From Flavobacteriales bacterium (GTDB lineage: Bacteria > Bacteroidota > Bacteroidia > Flavobacteriales_F > PHOS-HE28): a DNA stretch of 64,000 bases. Within the stretch, counting starts at the first letter, position 1, and every line of letters begins with the position of its first letter. The position numbers were made by a program, and so were the translations under genes. The DNA is taken from NCBI GenBank assembly GCA_016718655.1, contig JADKCV010000005.1, forward strand, positions 62,001-126,000, given 5' to 3'. The notes beneath the pieces were generated by a model, which was given only the letters and a program-made list of their open reading frames with translations, searched no databases and was not told the origin of the DNA. Shown here piece after piece: positions 34,674-43,664 of the stretch.

Positions 34674-35114
34674 ATGCCTGCCACCACCCTTGCCCAACGC
34701 GTCGTAGCCCGCATGTACGACAACGACCCGTTCAGCATCTGGCTGGGCATCGAGCGGGTGGCCATCGACACCGGTCGGTGCGCGTTACGGATGACCGTTC
34801 GTCCTGAAATGCTGAACGGATTCGCGATCGCCCATGGTGGCATCACCTACTCCCTGGCGGATAGCTGTCTGGCCTTCGCGGCCAATAGCCACGGCATCCA
34901 ATGCGTGAGTGTGGAGACGAGCATCAGCCATACCAAAGCCGTGAAGGAGGGGGATGTGCTCACGGCGACCAGCGAAGAGATGAGCCTCACCCGCAGCATC
35001 GGCATCTACCACATCACCGTTATCAACCAACGCGCGGAGACCGTCGCGCTCTTCAAAGGGACCGTCTACCGCACAGGGAAGGCATGGTTCCCGGAAGAAC
35101 AATCGAACTCGTGA
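34674..35114 (+). CDS. paaI: Phenylacetate-pathway acyl-CoA thioesterase
   Basis: A 146-residue hotdog thioesterase. NGFAIAHGGITYSLADSCLAFAANS is the PaaI active-site helix with its HGG motif, and the preceding MYDNDPFSIWLGIE matches the family N-terminus. PaaI rescues CoA from dead-end hydroxyphenylacetyl-CoA esters. The TGA is followed after one base by the paaJ ATG, so the two are coupled. TACCTTCG at 34659-34666, eight bases before the ATG, may be the -7 box. Confidence 0.92.
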   Translation: MPATTLAQRVVARMYDNDPFSIWLGIERVAIDTGRCALRMTVRPEMLNGFAIAHGGITYSLADSCLAFAANSHGIQCVSVETSISHTKAVKEGDVLTATSEEMSLTRSIGIYHITVINQRAETVALFKGTVYRTGKAWFPEEQSNS

Positions 35115-35115
35115 G

Positions 35116-36330
35116 ATGAACGCAGCTTACATCGTCGACGCCATACGCACGCCCATCGGCAACTTCACCGGCAGCCTTGCCCCCGTTCGGGCCGATGACC
35201 TGGCTGCACATGTGATCAAGGTCTTGGTGGACCGCCATCCGGGGTTGGACCAGGCAGCCATCGACGATGTGATCCTGGGCTGTGCCAACCAGGCCGGCGA
35301 GGACAATCGGAACGTGGCCCGCATGGCCGTGCTATTGGCGGGCTTGCCGGTGACCGTTCCCGGAGAAACAGTGAACCGCTTATGTGCCTCCGGAATGAGC
35401 GCGGTGGTGCAGTCCGGGCGTGCCATCGCCGCGAACAGTGGCGACCTTTTCATCGCGGGGGGGGTGGAGCACATGACGCGCGGTCCCTGGGTGATGAGCA
35501 AGACCAGTACGCCGTATGGCCGTGATGCACAACTCTTCGATAGCAGTTTCGGGTGGCGATTCGTGAATCCGGAGATGAAGGACCGGTATGGGGTGGACGC
35601 CATGGGCGAAACGGCGGAGAACCTGTTGGACCTTCCGATGGAGCAGGCCATCACCCGGGATGACCAGGATCGCTTCGCACTGTGGAGCCAGCAAAAGGCC
35701 GCGTTGGCCCAACAGAACGGTCGACTTGCCTTGGAGATAGCGCCGGTGGCCATCCCCCAGCGCAAAGGCGAAGCGGTGCTTTTCGCGCAGGACGAGTTCG
35801 TGAAAGCGAGGACGACGCTGGAGGGCCTGGCCGGGTTGAAACCCGCGTTCCGCAAGAACGGCAGTGTGACGGCTGGGAATGCGAGCGGATTGAATGATGG
35901 TGCGGCCGCCGTGCTGGTGGCCAGTGACGCGGGTTTGAAAACCCATGGGCTGAAGCCGCTCACCCGGATCGTGAGCAGTGCCGTGGTCGGCGTGGAGCCG
36001 CGCATCATGGGGATCGGCCCCGTACGTGCCTCGCTGTTAGCCTTGCAGCGTGCCGGGCTCACCTTGGCCGACATGGACATCCTGGAACTGAACGAGGCCT
36101 TCGCCGCCCAGGTGCTGAGTTGCACACGGTCGCTGGGCATCGCGGACAACGACCCCCGGATCAACCCGAACGGTGGGGCTATCGCCCTGGGACACCCACT
36201 GGGGATGAGCGGTGCACGCCTCCTGCAAACCGCCTCCTTGGAGCTTCAGGCCACCCGTAAACGCTTCGCGCTCTGCACCATGTGCATCGGGGTGGGTCAG
36301 GGGTACGCCGTGGTGTTGGAACGGTGCTGA
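35116..36330 (+). CDS. paaJ: 3-oxoadipyl-CoA / 3-oxo-5,6-didehydrosuberyl-CoA thiolase
   Basis: A 404-residue thiolase. The acylated cysteine lies in VNRLCASGMSAV. The NEAFAAQV, GGAIALGHPLGMSGARL (catalytic His) and CTMCIGVGQG (second Cys) motifs are intact. It follows paaI directly and carries out the cleavage steps that release acetyl-CoA and succinyl-CoA. An aromatic beta-ketoadipate thiolase (PcaF) is nearly indistinguishable by sequence; the paa context decides. Confidence 0.92.
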   Translation: MNAAYIVDAIRTPIGNFTGSLAPVRADDLAAHVIKVLVDRHPGLDQAAIDDVILGCANQAGEDNRNVARMAVLLAGLPVTVPGETVNRLCASGMSAVVQSGRAIAANSGDLFIAGGVEHMTRGPWVMSKTSTPYGRDAQLFDSSFGWRFVNPEMKDRYGVDAMGETAENLLDLPMEQAITRDDQDRFALWSQQKAALAQQNGRLALEIAPVAIPQRKGEAVLFAQDEFVKARTTLEGLAGLKPAFRKNGSVTAGNASGLNDGAAAVLVASDAGLKTHGLKPLTRIVSSAVVGVEPRIMGIGPVRASLLALQRAGLTLADMDILELNEAFAAQVLSCTRSLGIADNDPRINPNGGAIALGHPLGMSGARLLQTASLELQATRKRFALCTMCIGVGQGYAVVLERC

Positions 36331-36402
36331 TGGATCGGTGATAACCTTCCGGTCACATCGGCTTTACCGCGTATTAGATTCGCCCCATCATCGTAGTCTC
36401 CC

Positions 36403-37011
36403 ATGCAAGCCCAGGAACAGATCAACCTATTCATAGCTGAGCAACCCGAATGGCAGCGTAAGCTGATGATCCGGTTACGCCAGTTGATCCATTCCACCGA
36501 CGAGACCATCGAAGAGGTCTGGCGCGGTAACGCGCCGCACTTCGAGAGCGGCTCGATGGTACTGAGCATGCATCCCCTGAAGACCTGTGTGAGCATCTGG
36601 TTCCACAAGGGAAGCAGCCTGAAGGATGCCAGCGGCCTGTTCAAGTTGACCGACAAGGACGAGGAGCGCGAGCTCCGGAAATACAAGCTGGAAGAGGGCG
36701 AATCGGTGAATGAGAAGGCCTTCGTCGACCTGTTGAAGCTGGCCTTGAAACAAGGGCGACCTACCACCCGAGCGTCCGAGTCACGGAATGGCAAGCAGAC
36801 CTCTGCACTTCCTCAGGACCTTCAACATGTACTACAGCACGACGAGGATGCATGGGAGCGTTGGAACACCCTTTCAGCTACCTGCCAGCAGGAATATGTG
36901 GAATGGGTGACCGACGCCAAGCAAGATGAAGCCAGGAAGCGGCGGATCGCCAAAGCCTTGGAACTGATCCGGGAAGGGCTCAGCATGAGCGAAGCATTCA
37001 AGGTCGGTTGA
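36403..37011 (+). CDS. DUF1801/YdeI-type protein
   Basis: A 202-residue cytoplasmic protein. Residues 1-115 form a DUF1801-like domain (MIRLRQLIHSTDETIEEVWRGNAPHF, VSIWFHKGSSLKDASGLF). The C-terminal 60 residues are the YdeI/OmpD-associated helical domain (WERWNTLSATCQQEYVEWVTDAKQDEARKRRI as the key region). The molecular function of both families is unknown. It is monocistronic, ending before a strong bidirectional terminator. Confidence 0.85.
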   Translation: MQAQEQINLFIAEQPEWQRKLMIRLRQLIHSTDETIEEVWRGNAPHFESGSMVLSMHPLKTCVSIWFHKGSSLKDASGLFKLTDKDEERELRKYKLEEGESVNEKAFVDLLKLALKQGRPTTRASESRNGKQTSALPQDLQHVLQHDEDAWERWNTLSATCQQEYVEWVTDAKQDEARKRRIAKALELIREGLSMSEAFKVG

Positions 37012-37121
37012 CCCCAGGCTTCGTTCATTTGCACGTGATGGGACGTGCTACCGGCCGTCTGCTTGATAAGATCTTGAGCGACCCATTGTCCAGTTGATCC
37101 ACCTGTTTCCCTTCACAAGAA

Positions 37122-37147
37122 AAAAGCCCCGGATATCCGGGGCTTTT
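37122..37147. terminator. Bidirectional intrinsic terminator
   Basis: Perfect palindrome of 26 bases (AAAAGCCCCGGAT/ATCCGGGGCTTTT) with A- and T-runs at both ends, between the convergent DUF1801 and L31 genes. It serves both strands. Confidence 0.9.
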
Positions 37148-37168
37148 CAGTATTGATCAGGTTGAGGA

Positions 37169-37435
37169 TCACTCGGCCTTCTTCTCCTGGTGCTTGGCGA
37201 AACGCTTCTTGAACTTGTCCACGCGACCGGCGGTGTCCACAAGCATCATCTTACCGGTGTAGAAGGGATGTGAGGTGTGGCTGATGTCCAGCTTCACCAG
37301 AGGGTACTCGTTGCCGTCCTCCCACTTCACCGAGTCCTTGGTGTTAGCGCAGCTCTTGCCGAGGAACATGTACTCGTTGGACATGTCCTTGAAAACGACA
37401 GGGCGATAGTTGGAGGGGTGGATATCCTTTTTCAT
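37169..37435 (-). CDS. rpmE2: 50S ribosomal protein L31 type B
   Basis: An 88-residue protein whose MKKDIHPSNYRPVVFKDMS start and YPLVKLDISHTSHPFYTG core identify L31. It has only one cysteine, so the zinc-binding CxxC of type A is absent and this is the zinc-independent type B. It has an excellent promoter on the minus strand and a bidirectional terminator downstream. The ATG at 37435 is the family start. Confidence 0.96.
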   Translation of the reverse strand: MKKDIHPSNYRPVVFKDMSNEYMFLGKSCANTKDSVKWEDGNEYPLVKLDISHTSHPFYTGKMMLVDTAGRVDKFKKRFAKHQEKKAE

Positions 37436-37457
37436 GACAGAACTTCCGTTGGGGCCG

Positions 37458-37488
37458 CAAAGGTACATGGAAAGTCGGGAGTTGCAAA
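37458..37488 (-). promoter_or_regulatory. Consensus Bacteroidota promoter of the L31 gene
   Basis: On the minus strand TTTG (37485-37488), exactly 19 bases, then TACCTTTG (37458-37465): a full match to the TTTG-N19-TAnnTTTG consensus. The ATG is 22 bases downstream of the -7 box. It is the cleanest promoter in the window. Confidence 0.8.
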
Positions 37489-37600
37489 TCCCACTGAAGA
37501 AGCTGTGGTACAGCGTCTTGACCGATGCAAAGATGGACAAGGACAATGATCGGCCGGGAAGCGCGTAGTCCTAACGGCCGACGCCGCATCTTTGCACACC

Positions 37601-39103
37601 TTGAGACCCGCCCTACTCCTTCTACCGCTGCTCCTGATCGTTCTGGTGGCCCCGGGCTGCCGCAAGGAGGAACTGTTCACCGATGAACAGGGCGTCACAC
37701 TTGAGTTCAGCCGGGATTCGATCCTGTTCGACACCATCTTCACCACGGTGGGGTCCATCACCAAACGATTCACTGCCCGCAACCCCGGCAACCGCGCCGT
37801 GCGTGTGGACATCGCCTTGGAAGGGGGCACCCCTTCCCCCTACCGCATCAATGTGGACGGCGTGCCCGGCACCTCCTTCTCGGACGTGGAGATCCTCGGA
37901 GGGGACAGCGTGTTCATCTTCGTGGAAGCCACCTTGGGTCCGGGGAATGTGAACACGCCCTTCGTGATCACCGACCACGTGGTGTTCAACACGAACGGTA
38001 CCGAGCAGAAGGTGCTTCTGGAAGCGTGGGGGCAGGATGCCCACTTCATCCGACCGACCACCGTGCTCAATGGATTGCCCCCGTTCAGCTACATCGTTGG
38101 TGGCTTCGACCAGAATGGGAACCAGATCTGCGGGCAGACCGTGACCTGGTCGAACGACAAACCCTATGTCATCTATGGGTACGGCGTGGTGGATTCGTGC
38201 AACACGCTGATCATCGAAGCAGGTGTGCGGGTCTACATGCATGGTGGGGCCGGGCTATGGGTCTATCGCGGTGGTACTGTGAAAATGCGGGGTGAGCAGC
38301 AATCTCCCATCCTGTTCCAAGGCGATCGATTGGAACCCTTCTACGCCGACCTGCCCGGCCAATGGGATAGGATCTGGATCAACGAAGGGGATGACACCGA
38401 GGACAATGAAATGACCCATGTGGTCATTCGGAATTCCTTGATCGGCATCCAGTCCGAGACCTGGCCGTTGATCACCGACCTGCCCACCAGTCCGAACCGC
38501 TTGGTATTGAACAATGTGAGGATCAACAATTGCAGTGTGGCCGGGATCCTGAGCCGGAACTACCGGATCAAGAGCAACAATCTACTGGTGGGTGATTGCG
38601 GTCAATACGGAGTGGCCCTGACCGGTGGTGGGGAGTACACCTTCTGGCACAGTACCATCGTGAACAATTGGAACCTTTCGGTGCGCCAGACTCCGGCGTT
38701 CTACTTGACGAACGCCTATGAGGATGCCTTCGGCACCGTGCAGGTCCGATCCATTGAGAACAGTCTTTTCGCCAACGGCATTGTTCACGGGAACATCACC
38801 AAGGAATTCGAGATCGGGTTCAATGAGCTCGCACTACCCACGGTGCGCTTCGAGAACATGTTGTTCAAGACCGACGAACCTACGTCGAATGTGGCCTACT
38901 TCCCCGTCCAATCCACCATCTGGCGCAACACCGACCCTGGCTTTGTAAGTATCTCCGATCGCGACTTCCGCCTCACTTCGAGTGCTTATGCCAGGAATCG
39001 CGGTCAGAGCAGCCCCTCCGACGCATTGATCGATCTGGCAGGACGTAACCGGAACTGCGATGGCGAAGGCTTCGACCTGGGCTGCTACGAGTATTGCCCC
39101 TGA
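37601..39103 (+). CDS. Surface lipoprotein, beta-helix-like, unknown function
   Basis: A 500-residue lipoprotein. No ATG fits; the TTG at 37601 gives a compact signal MRPALLLLPLLLIVLVAPGC with a lipobox, while a TTG at 37592 lies within a CATCTTTG promoter-like box. Residues 30-150 form Ig-like beta strands (DSILFDTIFTTVGSITKRFT). The rest resembles a right-handed beta-helix (AGLWVYRGGTVKMRGEQQ, THVVIRNSLIGIQSE, LVLNNVRINNCSVAGIL). This type is common in Bacteroidota without an assigned role. It is probably exposed at the cell surface. Confidence 0.78.
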   Translation: MRPALLLLPLLLIVLVAPGCRKEELFTDEQGVTLEFSRDSILFDTIFTTVGSITKRFTARNPGNRAVRVDIALEGGTPSPYRINVDGVPGTSFSDVEILGGDSVFIFVEATLGPGNVNTPFVITDHVVFNTNGTEQKVLLEAWGQDAHFIRPTTVLNGLPPFSYIVGGFDQNGNQICGQTVTWSNDKPYVIYGYGVVDSCNTLIIEAGVRVYMHGGAGLWVYRGGTVKMRGEQQSPILFQGDRLEPFYADLPGQWDRIWINEGDDTEDNEMTHVVIRNSLIGIQSETWPLITDLPTSPNRLVLNNVRINNCSVAGILSRNYRIKSNNLLVGDCGQYGVALTGGGEYTFWHSTIVNNWNLSVRQTPAFYLTNAYEDAFGTVQVRSIENSLFANGIVHGNITKEFEIGFNELALPTVRFENMLFKTDEPTSNVAYFPVQSTIWRNTDPGFVSISDRDFRLTSSAYARNRGQSSPSDALIDLAGRNRNCDGEGFDLGCYEYCP

Positions 39104-40204
39104 TCAGGCCAGATCCAACAGGAACCGAAGGGTATCCACACCATCGGCATAGTCTCCCAGCCCAGGGTGTTGTGCTTTGCCAAAGGGCACGTTCGTGAGG
39201 GAAACGATGCACTGCACTTGCTCCCTGGTCGAGTCGATCTGCTGGTCCAGTTCACCTCGATCACGGTAGCGCTCATAGAAAAGCGTGGCCACGGGACTGG
39301 GCAATTGTGCATCCTCCTTCACCAAGAGGAACCCGTTCTCCAAGAAGGTGACGCCGTCCAATAACCAGAGCGCCCGGGTGTAGTCGTAGTTATTGCCGTA
39401 CTTGTTGTGGTTGATGATGTCGTGCCAAGGATACAGCGCCTCGAACAGGCGATCCAGCTGGAAGTCCTGTGGCACGTAAACCTTGGAGACGTTACGGCAT
39501 CCTAGCCCGAAGTAGCGGAACACGTCCTCGCCCAAGGCTTGCAACTGTTCCAACGTTTCTGTTCCATCCAACACGGCCACGCTCACCCGGTTGCGTCGAA
39601 CGATACGCGGCAAGTGACCGAAATAATGTTCGAAGTAGCGGGCCGTGTTGTTGCTGCCTGTGGCGATGACCGCCTCCACAGGACCCAGCTTATCGGAGGT
39701 GAACGTCACTTGTTGCGCTGTGCCTGGCGCGAAGCGATCCAACACCTCCATGAGCGCAGGAATCAGGTGGGGCTCCTGGGCAGAGGACTTCACCTTGGCC
39801 TGGTGACCGGACAGCCAGATGCAGATCACATCGTGCAAGCCGACGAGCGGTACGTTTCCGGCGAGCACAGCACCCACGGTGCGGATGGGTTCCCGCTTGC
39901 GTTCCAAAGCAGGATACAACGCCATCCATGGATCCAGCACTTCCCGTGTGAGCGCCTTTCCCCAAGCGGCCATCGCGTATCGCACGTTGGCCTCAGTGGC
40001 CCAGCCGTTGTACACGTGTGCTTTGCGAATGGCCTGGTCCACCTCCTCGTACTCGGTCTCGTTCAGCCCACAGCTGTGGCCAGGCCAGTTGGCACCTATT
40101 CCCCATGACCGCATCACCAAACCCAATTGGACCAGTGCGGCTGAACGTTCGGCAAGGGTCAGTGCGACCGGGTCCTTGGGCAAACCTGTCGGGTTCGGGA
40201 TCAT
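39104..40204 (-). CDS. LuxC-like acyl-CoA reductase
   Basis: A 366-residue protein of the LuxC/acyl-CoA reductase family. The active-site cysteine is in RYFGLGCRNVSKVYVP; TVGAVLAGNVPLVGLHDVICIWLSGH and VIATGSNNTARYFEHYFG are the nucleotide and substrate regions. Enzymes of this type reduce an acyl-CoA or acyl-AMP/ACP to the aldehyde with NADPH. It is divergent from a two-cluster ferredoxin, an arrangement I believe is frequent in Bacteroidota. The physiological acyl substrate is unknown. Confidence 0.82.
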   Translation of the reverse strand: MIPNPTGLPKDPVALTLAERSAALVQLGLVMRSWGIGANWPGHSCGLNETEYEEVDQAIRKAHVYNGWATEANVRYAMAAWGKALTREVLDPWMALYPALERKREPIRTVGAVLAGNVPLVGLHDVICIWLSGHQAKVKSSAQEPHLIPALMEVLDRFAPGTAQQVTFTSDKLGPVEAVIATGSNNTARYFEHYFGHLPRIVRRNRVSVAVLDGTETLEQLQALGEDVFRYFGLGCRNVSKVYVPQDFQLDRLFEALYPWHDIINHNKYGNNYDYTRALWLLDGVTFLENGFLLVKEDAQLPSPVATLFYERYRDRGELDQQIDSTREQVQCIVSLTNVPFGKAQHPGLGDYADGVDTLRFLLDLA

Positions 40205-40265
40205 ATCTTTGCAGCGCTTCCCGGCGGAATGTTCCGCCTAGGCCACAAAAGTAGACCCTCGCGCC

Positions 40266-40613
40266 ATGGCGATCATGATCACCGACGAATGCATCAACTG
40301 TGGTGCATGCGAACCTGAATGCCCGAACAATGCCATTTATGAAGGTGGCGCGGAATGGCGGTTGGCCGATGGCACTTCGCTCCATGGGATGTTGACCACC
40401 CCCATGGGCACCACGCTGGACGCCGACACGGCCAATACGCCCAAGACCATGGACGTGTACTATATCGTGACGGACAAATGCACGGAGTGCACGGGATTCC
40501 ACGATGAACCCCAGTGTGCAGCCGTTTGCCCTGTGGATTGTTGTGTGGACGATCCCGATCATCGCGAGACCAAGGAACAGCTCCTGGCGAAGAAGGAGTT
40601 CATGCACCTCTGA
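40266..40613 (+). CDS. Two-[4Fe-4S] ferredoxin
   Basis: A 115-residue ferredoxin. The first cluster motif is CINCGACEPECP, the second CTECTGFHDEPQCAAVCP; the long insert between the first two cysteine pairs is typical of the Alvin-type bacterial ferredoxin. It transfers single low-potential electrons. It shares a divergent promoter region with the LuxC-like reductase: TATCTTTG at 40204-40211 fits a + strand -7 box, and TACTTTTG at 40246-40253 fits one on the minus strand. Confidence 0.92.
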   Translation: MAIMITDECINCGACEPECPNNAIYEGGAEWRLADGTSLHGMLTTPMGTTLDADTANTPKTMDVYYIVTDKCTECTGFHDEPQCAAVCPVDCCVDDPDHRETKEQLLAKKEFMHL

Positions 40614-40656
40614 CCCGGTGCTGCATACGGCCCGGTCCTTGCGTTGCGTTGCATCC

Positions 40657-41487
40657 ATGGTCATGGGTATCCGATCCTTCCACATCTTGATGTTGGCCAT
40701 GGGCATTGGAAGCGCCCAAGGTCAGGACCTCGATAGCCTCACGGCGCGCATCGGTAAGCACCTCCGCACCCTTCCCACCAGCAACGACCTGCGCCAGGAC
40801 AGCTTGAACGTCCTCATCACCTCGGACCTGCGCCGGGTGTTGGAGCGTGCCGATGCCGGGACCGTTCCGTTGGATGAATTGCCCATGACACGCGTGGACG
40901 CTCCGGATGGGGCGTTCCGGTTGCTGACCTGGAACCTACCTCGGAACGACGGAGGTCATGTGTTCCATGGCATGCTCTTGCATCTCACCGAGCGTGGTCC
41001 TGTGATCCATGAATTGACGGACCAGACCCTACGGATCCCCTCACCCGAGGTACCGGAACTGGGCGCCGAACGCTGGTATGGCGCCTTGTACTACGAGGTG
41101 ATCCCGGTGAAGAAGGGCGGCCGCACCTTGTACACGTTGTTGGGTTGGAAAGGCCATAGCCGGGCCGAGACGCGTAAGGTGATCGAGGTGCTCAGCTTCA
41201 AGGGAGGAAAGCCCCGTTTCGGTGCACCGGTGTTCGGGAAGGGTCGTTTGAAGGCCATGCGCAAGGTCTATGGCTTCTCCTTCCAGGCCAGCATGGCTCT
41301 TCGTTATGATCCGGACCTGGGCGCTATCATCATGGACCACCTCTCCCCTAGTCGCGCCGATATGAAGGACCAATGGGCGTTCTATGGGCCCGACATGACG
41401 CACGATGCCTATTTCTGGCACAAGGGTGAATGGTGGTTCGGTGCGGATGTGGACCTCCGCGCCCCCCAACGTGGGAGTAAGCCATAG
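40657..41487 (+). CDS. Exported protein of unknown function
   Basis: A 276-residue protein with a signal peptide (FHILMLAMGIGSAQGQ). The body has no recognised domain; it holds alternating beta segments (GAFRLLTWNLPRNDGGHVFHGMLL, YEVIPVKKGGRTLYTLLGW) and aromatic-rich ends (QWAFYGPDMTHDAYFWHKGEWWFG). It appears periplasmic or surface located. It follows the ferredoxin by 43 bases but has no functional link that I can see. Similar proteins occur in Bacteroidota as hypothetical proteins. Confidence 0.7.
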   Translation: MVMGIRSFHILMLAMGIGSAQGQDLDSLTARIGKHLRTLPTSNDLRQDSLNVLITSDLRRVLERADAGTVPLDELPMTRVDAPDGAFRLLTWNLPRNDGGHVFHGMLLHLTERGPVIHELTDQTLRIPSPEVPELGAERWYGALYYEVIPVKKGGRTLYTLLGWKGHSRAETRKVIEVLSFKGGKPRFGAPVFGKGRLKAMRKVYGFSFQASMALRYDPDLGAIIMDHLSPSRADMKDQWAFYGPDMTHDAYFWHKGEWWFGADVDLRAPQRGSKP

Positions 41488-41568
41488 GTCCTAGGACCGG
41501 GCAGCGGGATCCAACCGGCGATCGTTCACGAATGGCTCCAGTGGACCGGAGGCGCCCCCCACACCATG

Positions 41569-41576
41569 TACCTTTG
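41569..41576 (+). promoter_or_regulatory. -7 promoter element of the serine operon (TACCTTTG)
   Basis: Exact TAnnTTTG box 24 bases before the serC ATG at 41601. No clear TTG at the -33 spacing. It marks the probable start of the serC-serA-DUF1015-yggS transcript. Confidence 0.5.
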
Positions 41577-41600
41577 CGGCGCCTCAAAACCGCATCGCGC

Positions 41601-42689
41601 ATGAACGTCGCCACCAGCAAGAAGGTACACAACTACAGCGCAGGCCCCTGCATCCTGCCACGGGAGGTTTTCGAACAGGCCGCCCAAGCCGTACTCGACT
41701 TCGAGGGCAGCGGTATGAGCATCCTGGAGATCAGTCACCGCAGCAAACCCTTCGAGGCCGTGATGGCAAAGGCGCAAGGCCTGGTGAAGGAGCTGCTCGG
41801 CGCACCGGACCACTTCGAGGTGGTCTTCCTGGGCGGTGGAGCCAGCCTCGGCTTCCACATGGTGCCCTTGAATTACATGAAGGTGGGCGGTAAGAGCGCC
41901 TATGTCAACACGGGTGAATGGGCCAGCCGAGCGATCAAGGAGAGTAAACTGATCGGGGACACGCAGGTCCTGGCGAGCAGCGAGGATCGGAACTTCAGCT
42001 ACATCCCCAAGGGATTCGCCATCCCAGGCGATACGGACTACTTCCACTTCACCAGCAACAACACCATCTTCGGTACGCAGTTCAAGACCTTGCCTACGGC
42101 CACCGTGCCAGTGGTTTGCGACATGAGCAGCGACATCTTCAGCCGTCCGGTGAACGTGGCGGACTTCGCCCTCATCTATGCCGGCGCCCAGAAGAACATG
42201 GGGCCTGCTGGTGCGACGGTCTACCTGATGGATCCCGAGAAGCTCGGGCATACGGGGCGCAAACTGAGCCCGATGCTGGACTTGAAGAACCATGCCAGCA
42301 AGGAGAGCATGTACAACACACCTCCGGTCTTCGCGGTGTATGTGAGCATGCTGAACCTGGAGTGGCTGAAGCGCAATGGCGGTGTGGCCGAGGCCGAACG
42401 CAGGAACGCCGCGAAGGCACAGTTGCTTTACGGAGCCATCGATCGTCTTCCCCAATTCAAGGGTACCACGGCCGTGGAGGACCGCAGTGTGATGAACCCC
42501 ACGTTCGTACTCAACGATGCTGGACTGGAACCCGCTTTCGATGCGCTCTGGAAGGAGGCCGGTATCAGCGGGATCCGCGGACACCGCAGTGTGGGTGGCT
42601 ACCGCGCGAGCATGTACAACGCGCTGCCCCTCGAAAGCGTACAAGCCTTGGTGGATGTGATGGAACACTTCGCCCAAAAACACGGTTGA
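41601..42689 (+). CDS. serC: Phosphoserine aminotransferase
   Basis: A 362-residue PLP enzyme that converts 3-phosphohydroxypyruvate to phosphoserine. The N-terminus NYSAGPCILPREVFEQA and the cofactor lysine in YAGAQKNMGPAG are diagnostic. The C-terminal SGIRGHRSVGGYRASMYNA binds the phosphate. The start at 41601 is set by the family N-terminus. It is followed after three bases by serA, forming the first two steps after 3-phosphoglycerate. Confidence 0.96.
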   Translation: MNVATSKKVHNYSAGPCILPREVFEQAAQAVLDFEGSGMSILEISHRSKPFEAVMAKAQGLVKELLGAPDHFEVVFLGGGASLGFHMVPLNYMKVGGKSAYVNTGEWASRAIKESKLIGDTQVLASSEDRNFSYIPKGFAIPGDTDYFHFTSNNTIFGTQFKTLPTATVPVVCDMSSDIFSRPVNVADFALIYAGAQKNMGPAGATVYLMDPEKLGHTGRKLSPMLDLKNHASKESMYNTPPVFAVYVSMLNLEWLKRNGGVAEAERRNAAKAQLLYGAIDRLPQFKGTTAVEDRSVMNPTFVLNDAGLEPAFDALWKEAGISGIRGHRSVGGYRASMYNALPLESVQALVDVMEHFAQKHG

Positions 42690-42692
42690 TCG

Positions 42693-43664
42693 ATGCGCGT
42701 ACATGCCAATGACGGGATCGCGGCCAGCGCCAAGCAGGCCTTGACGGAAGAAGGGTTCACGGTGACCACGGAGAGCATCGCACAGGACCAATTGACCAAC
42801 TACCTGAACAAGGAGAAAGTGGATGTCCTGCTGGTGCGCAGTGCAACCAAGGTGCGCAAGGACGTGATCGATGCCTGCCCCGGGCTGAAGTTGATCGGGC
42901 GCGGTGGTGTGGGTCTGGACAACATCGATGTGGCCCATGCCAAGAGCAAGGGTATCCCTGTGATCAACACACCGGCCTCCTCCTCCATCTCCGTGGCAGA
43001 ATTGGTGATGGCGCATCTGTTCACCTTGATGCGGAGCCTTCACAAGGCCAACCGACGTATGCCGAACGAAGGTCGCAGTGCATTCAAGGAGCTGAAGAAG
43101 GAGTACGAGAAAGGCTTCGAACTACGCGGCAAGACCCTTGGTGTCATCGGATTCGGAAGGATCGGCCAATGGACAGCACGCTATGCCTTGGGATGCGGGA
43201 TGCGGGTGATCTACGTGGACAACCACGCTACCGCTGAAGCCATTGAACTGGAGATCAGCGGGGCATCCGTTCGGGTACCGGTGAAGATGGTGGAGATGAA
43301 GGAGTTGCTCGAACAGGCGGATGCCATCAGCCTCCATGTTCCTGCCCAGAAGGACGGGAAACCCGTTCTTGGGGTCGACGAACTGGCCTTGGTCAAACCA
43401 GGTGCGGTGATCGTGAACACCGCGCGCGGTGGCAGTATCGATGAGGATGCCCTCCTGGCCGCACTGCGGAGCGGGCGTATCAGGGGAGCGGCCCTGGATG
43501 TGTTCATTAACGAACCCGAACCGCGTGTCGACCTCCTTCAACAACCTGACCTGAGCCTCACCCCACATATCGGTGCGGCTACGGCCGAAGCTCAGGGCCG
43601 CGTCGGTGATGAACTCGTGGAGCAGATCGTGAACTGGCGCTCCTCCGTGCAGGTGAACGGATGA
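42693..43664 (+). CDS. serA: D-3-phosphoglycerate dehydrogenase (short form)
   Basis: A 323-residue NAD-dependent 2-hydroxyacid dehydrogenase. The nucleotide loop is GVIGFGRIG. The catalytic triad lies in NTARGGSIDEDAL (Arg), INEPEP (Glu) and TPHIGAAT (His). There is no ACT or ASB regulatory extension, so allosteric serine feedback is unlikely. Its TGA overlaps the next ATG (ATGA), indicating translational coupling with the DUF1015 gene. Confidence 0.93.
   Translation: MRVHANDGIAASAKQALTEEGFTVTTESIAQDQLTNYLNKEKVDVLLVRSATKVRKDVIDACPGLKLIGRGGVGLDNIDVAHAKSKGIPVINTPASSSISVAELVMAHLFTLMRSLHKANRRMPNEGRSAFKELKKEYEKGFELRGKTLGVIGFGRIGQWTARYALGCGMRVIYVDNHATAEAIELEISGASVRVPVKMVEMKELLEQADAISLHVPAQKDGKPVLGVDELALVKPGAVIVNTARGGSIDEDALLAALRSGRIRGAALDVFINEPEPRVDLLQQPDLSLTPHIGAATAEAQGRVGDELVEQIVNWRSSVQVNG

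Noticed and set aside
41487..41498. 12-base palindrome GGTCCTAGGACC right after the stop at 41487
   Set aside because: Too short with no loop or T-tract to call a terminator or operator; kept only as a note.
41526..43043. 505-codon minus-strand frame over serC/serA
   Set aside because: Both serC and serA are unambiguous on the + strand; the antisense product is low-complexity and crosses the gene boundary, a high-GC artefact.
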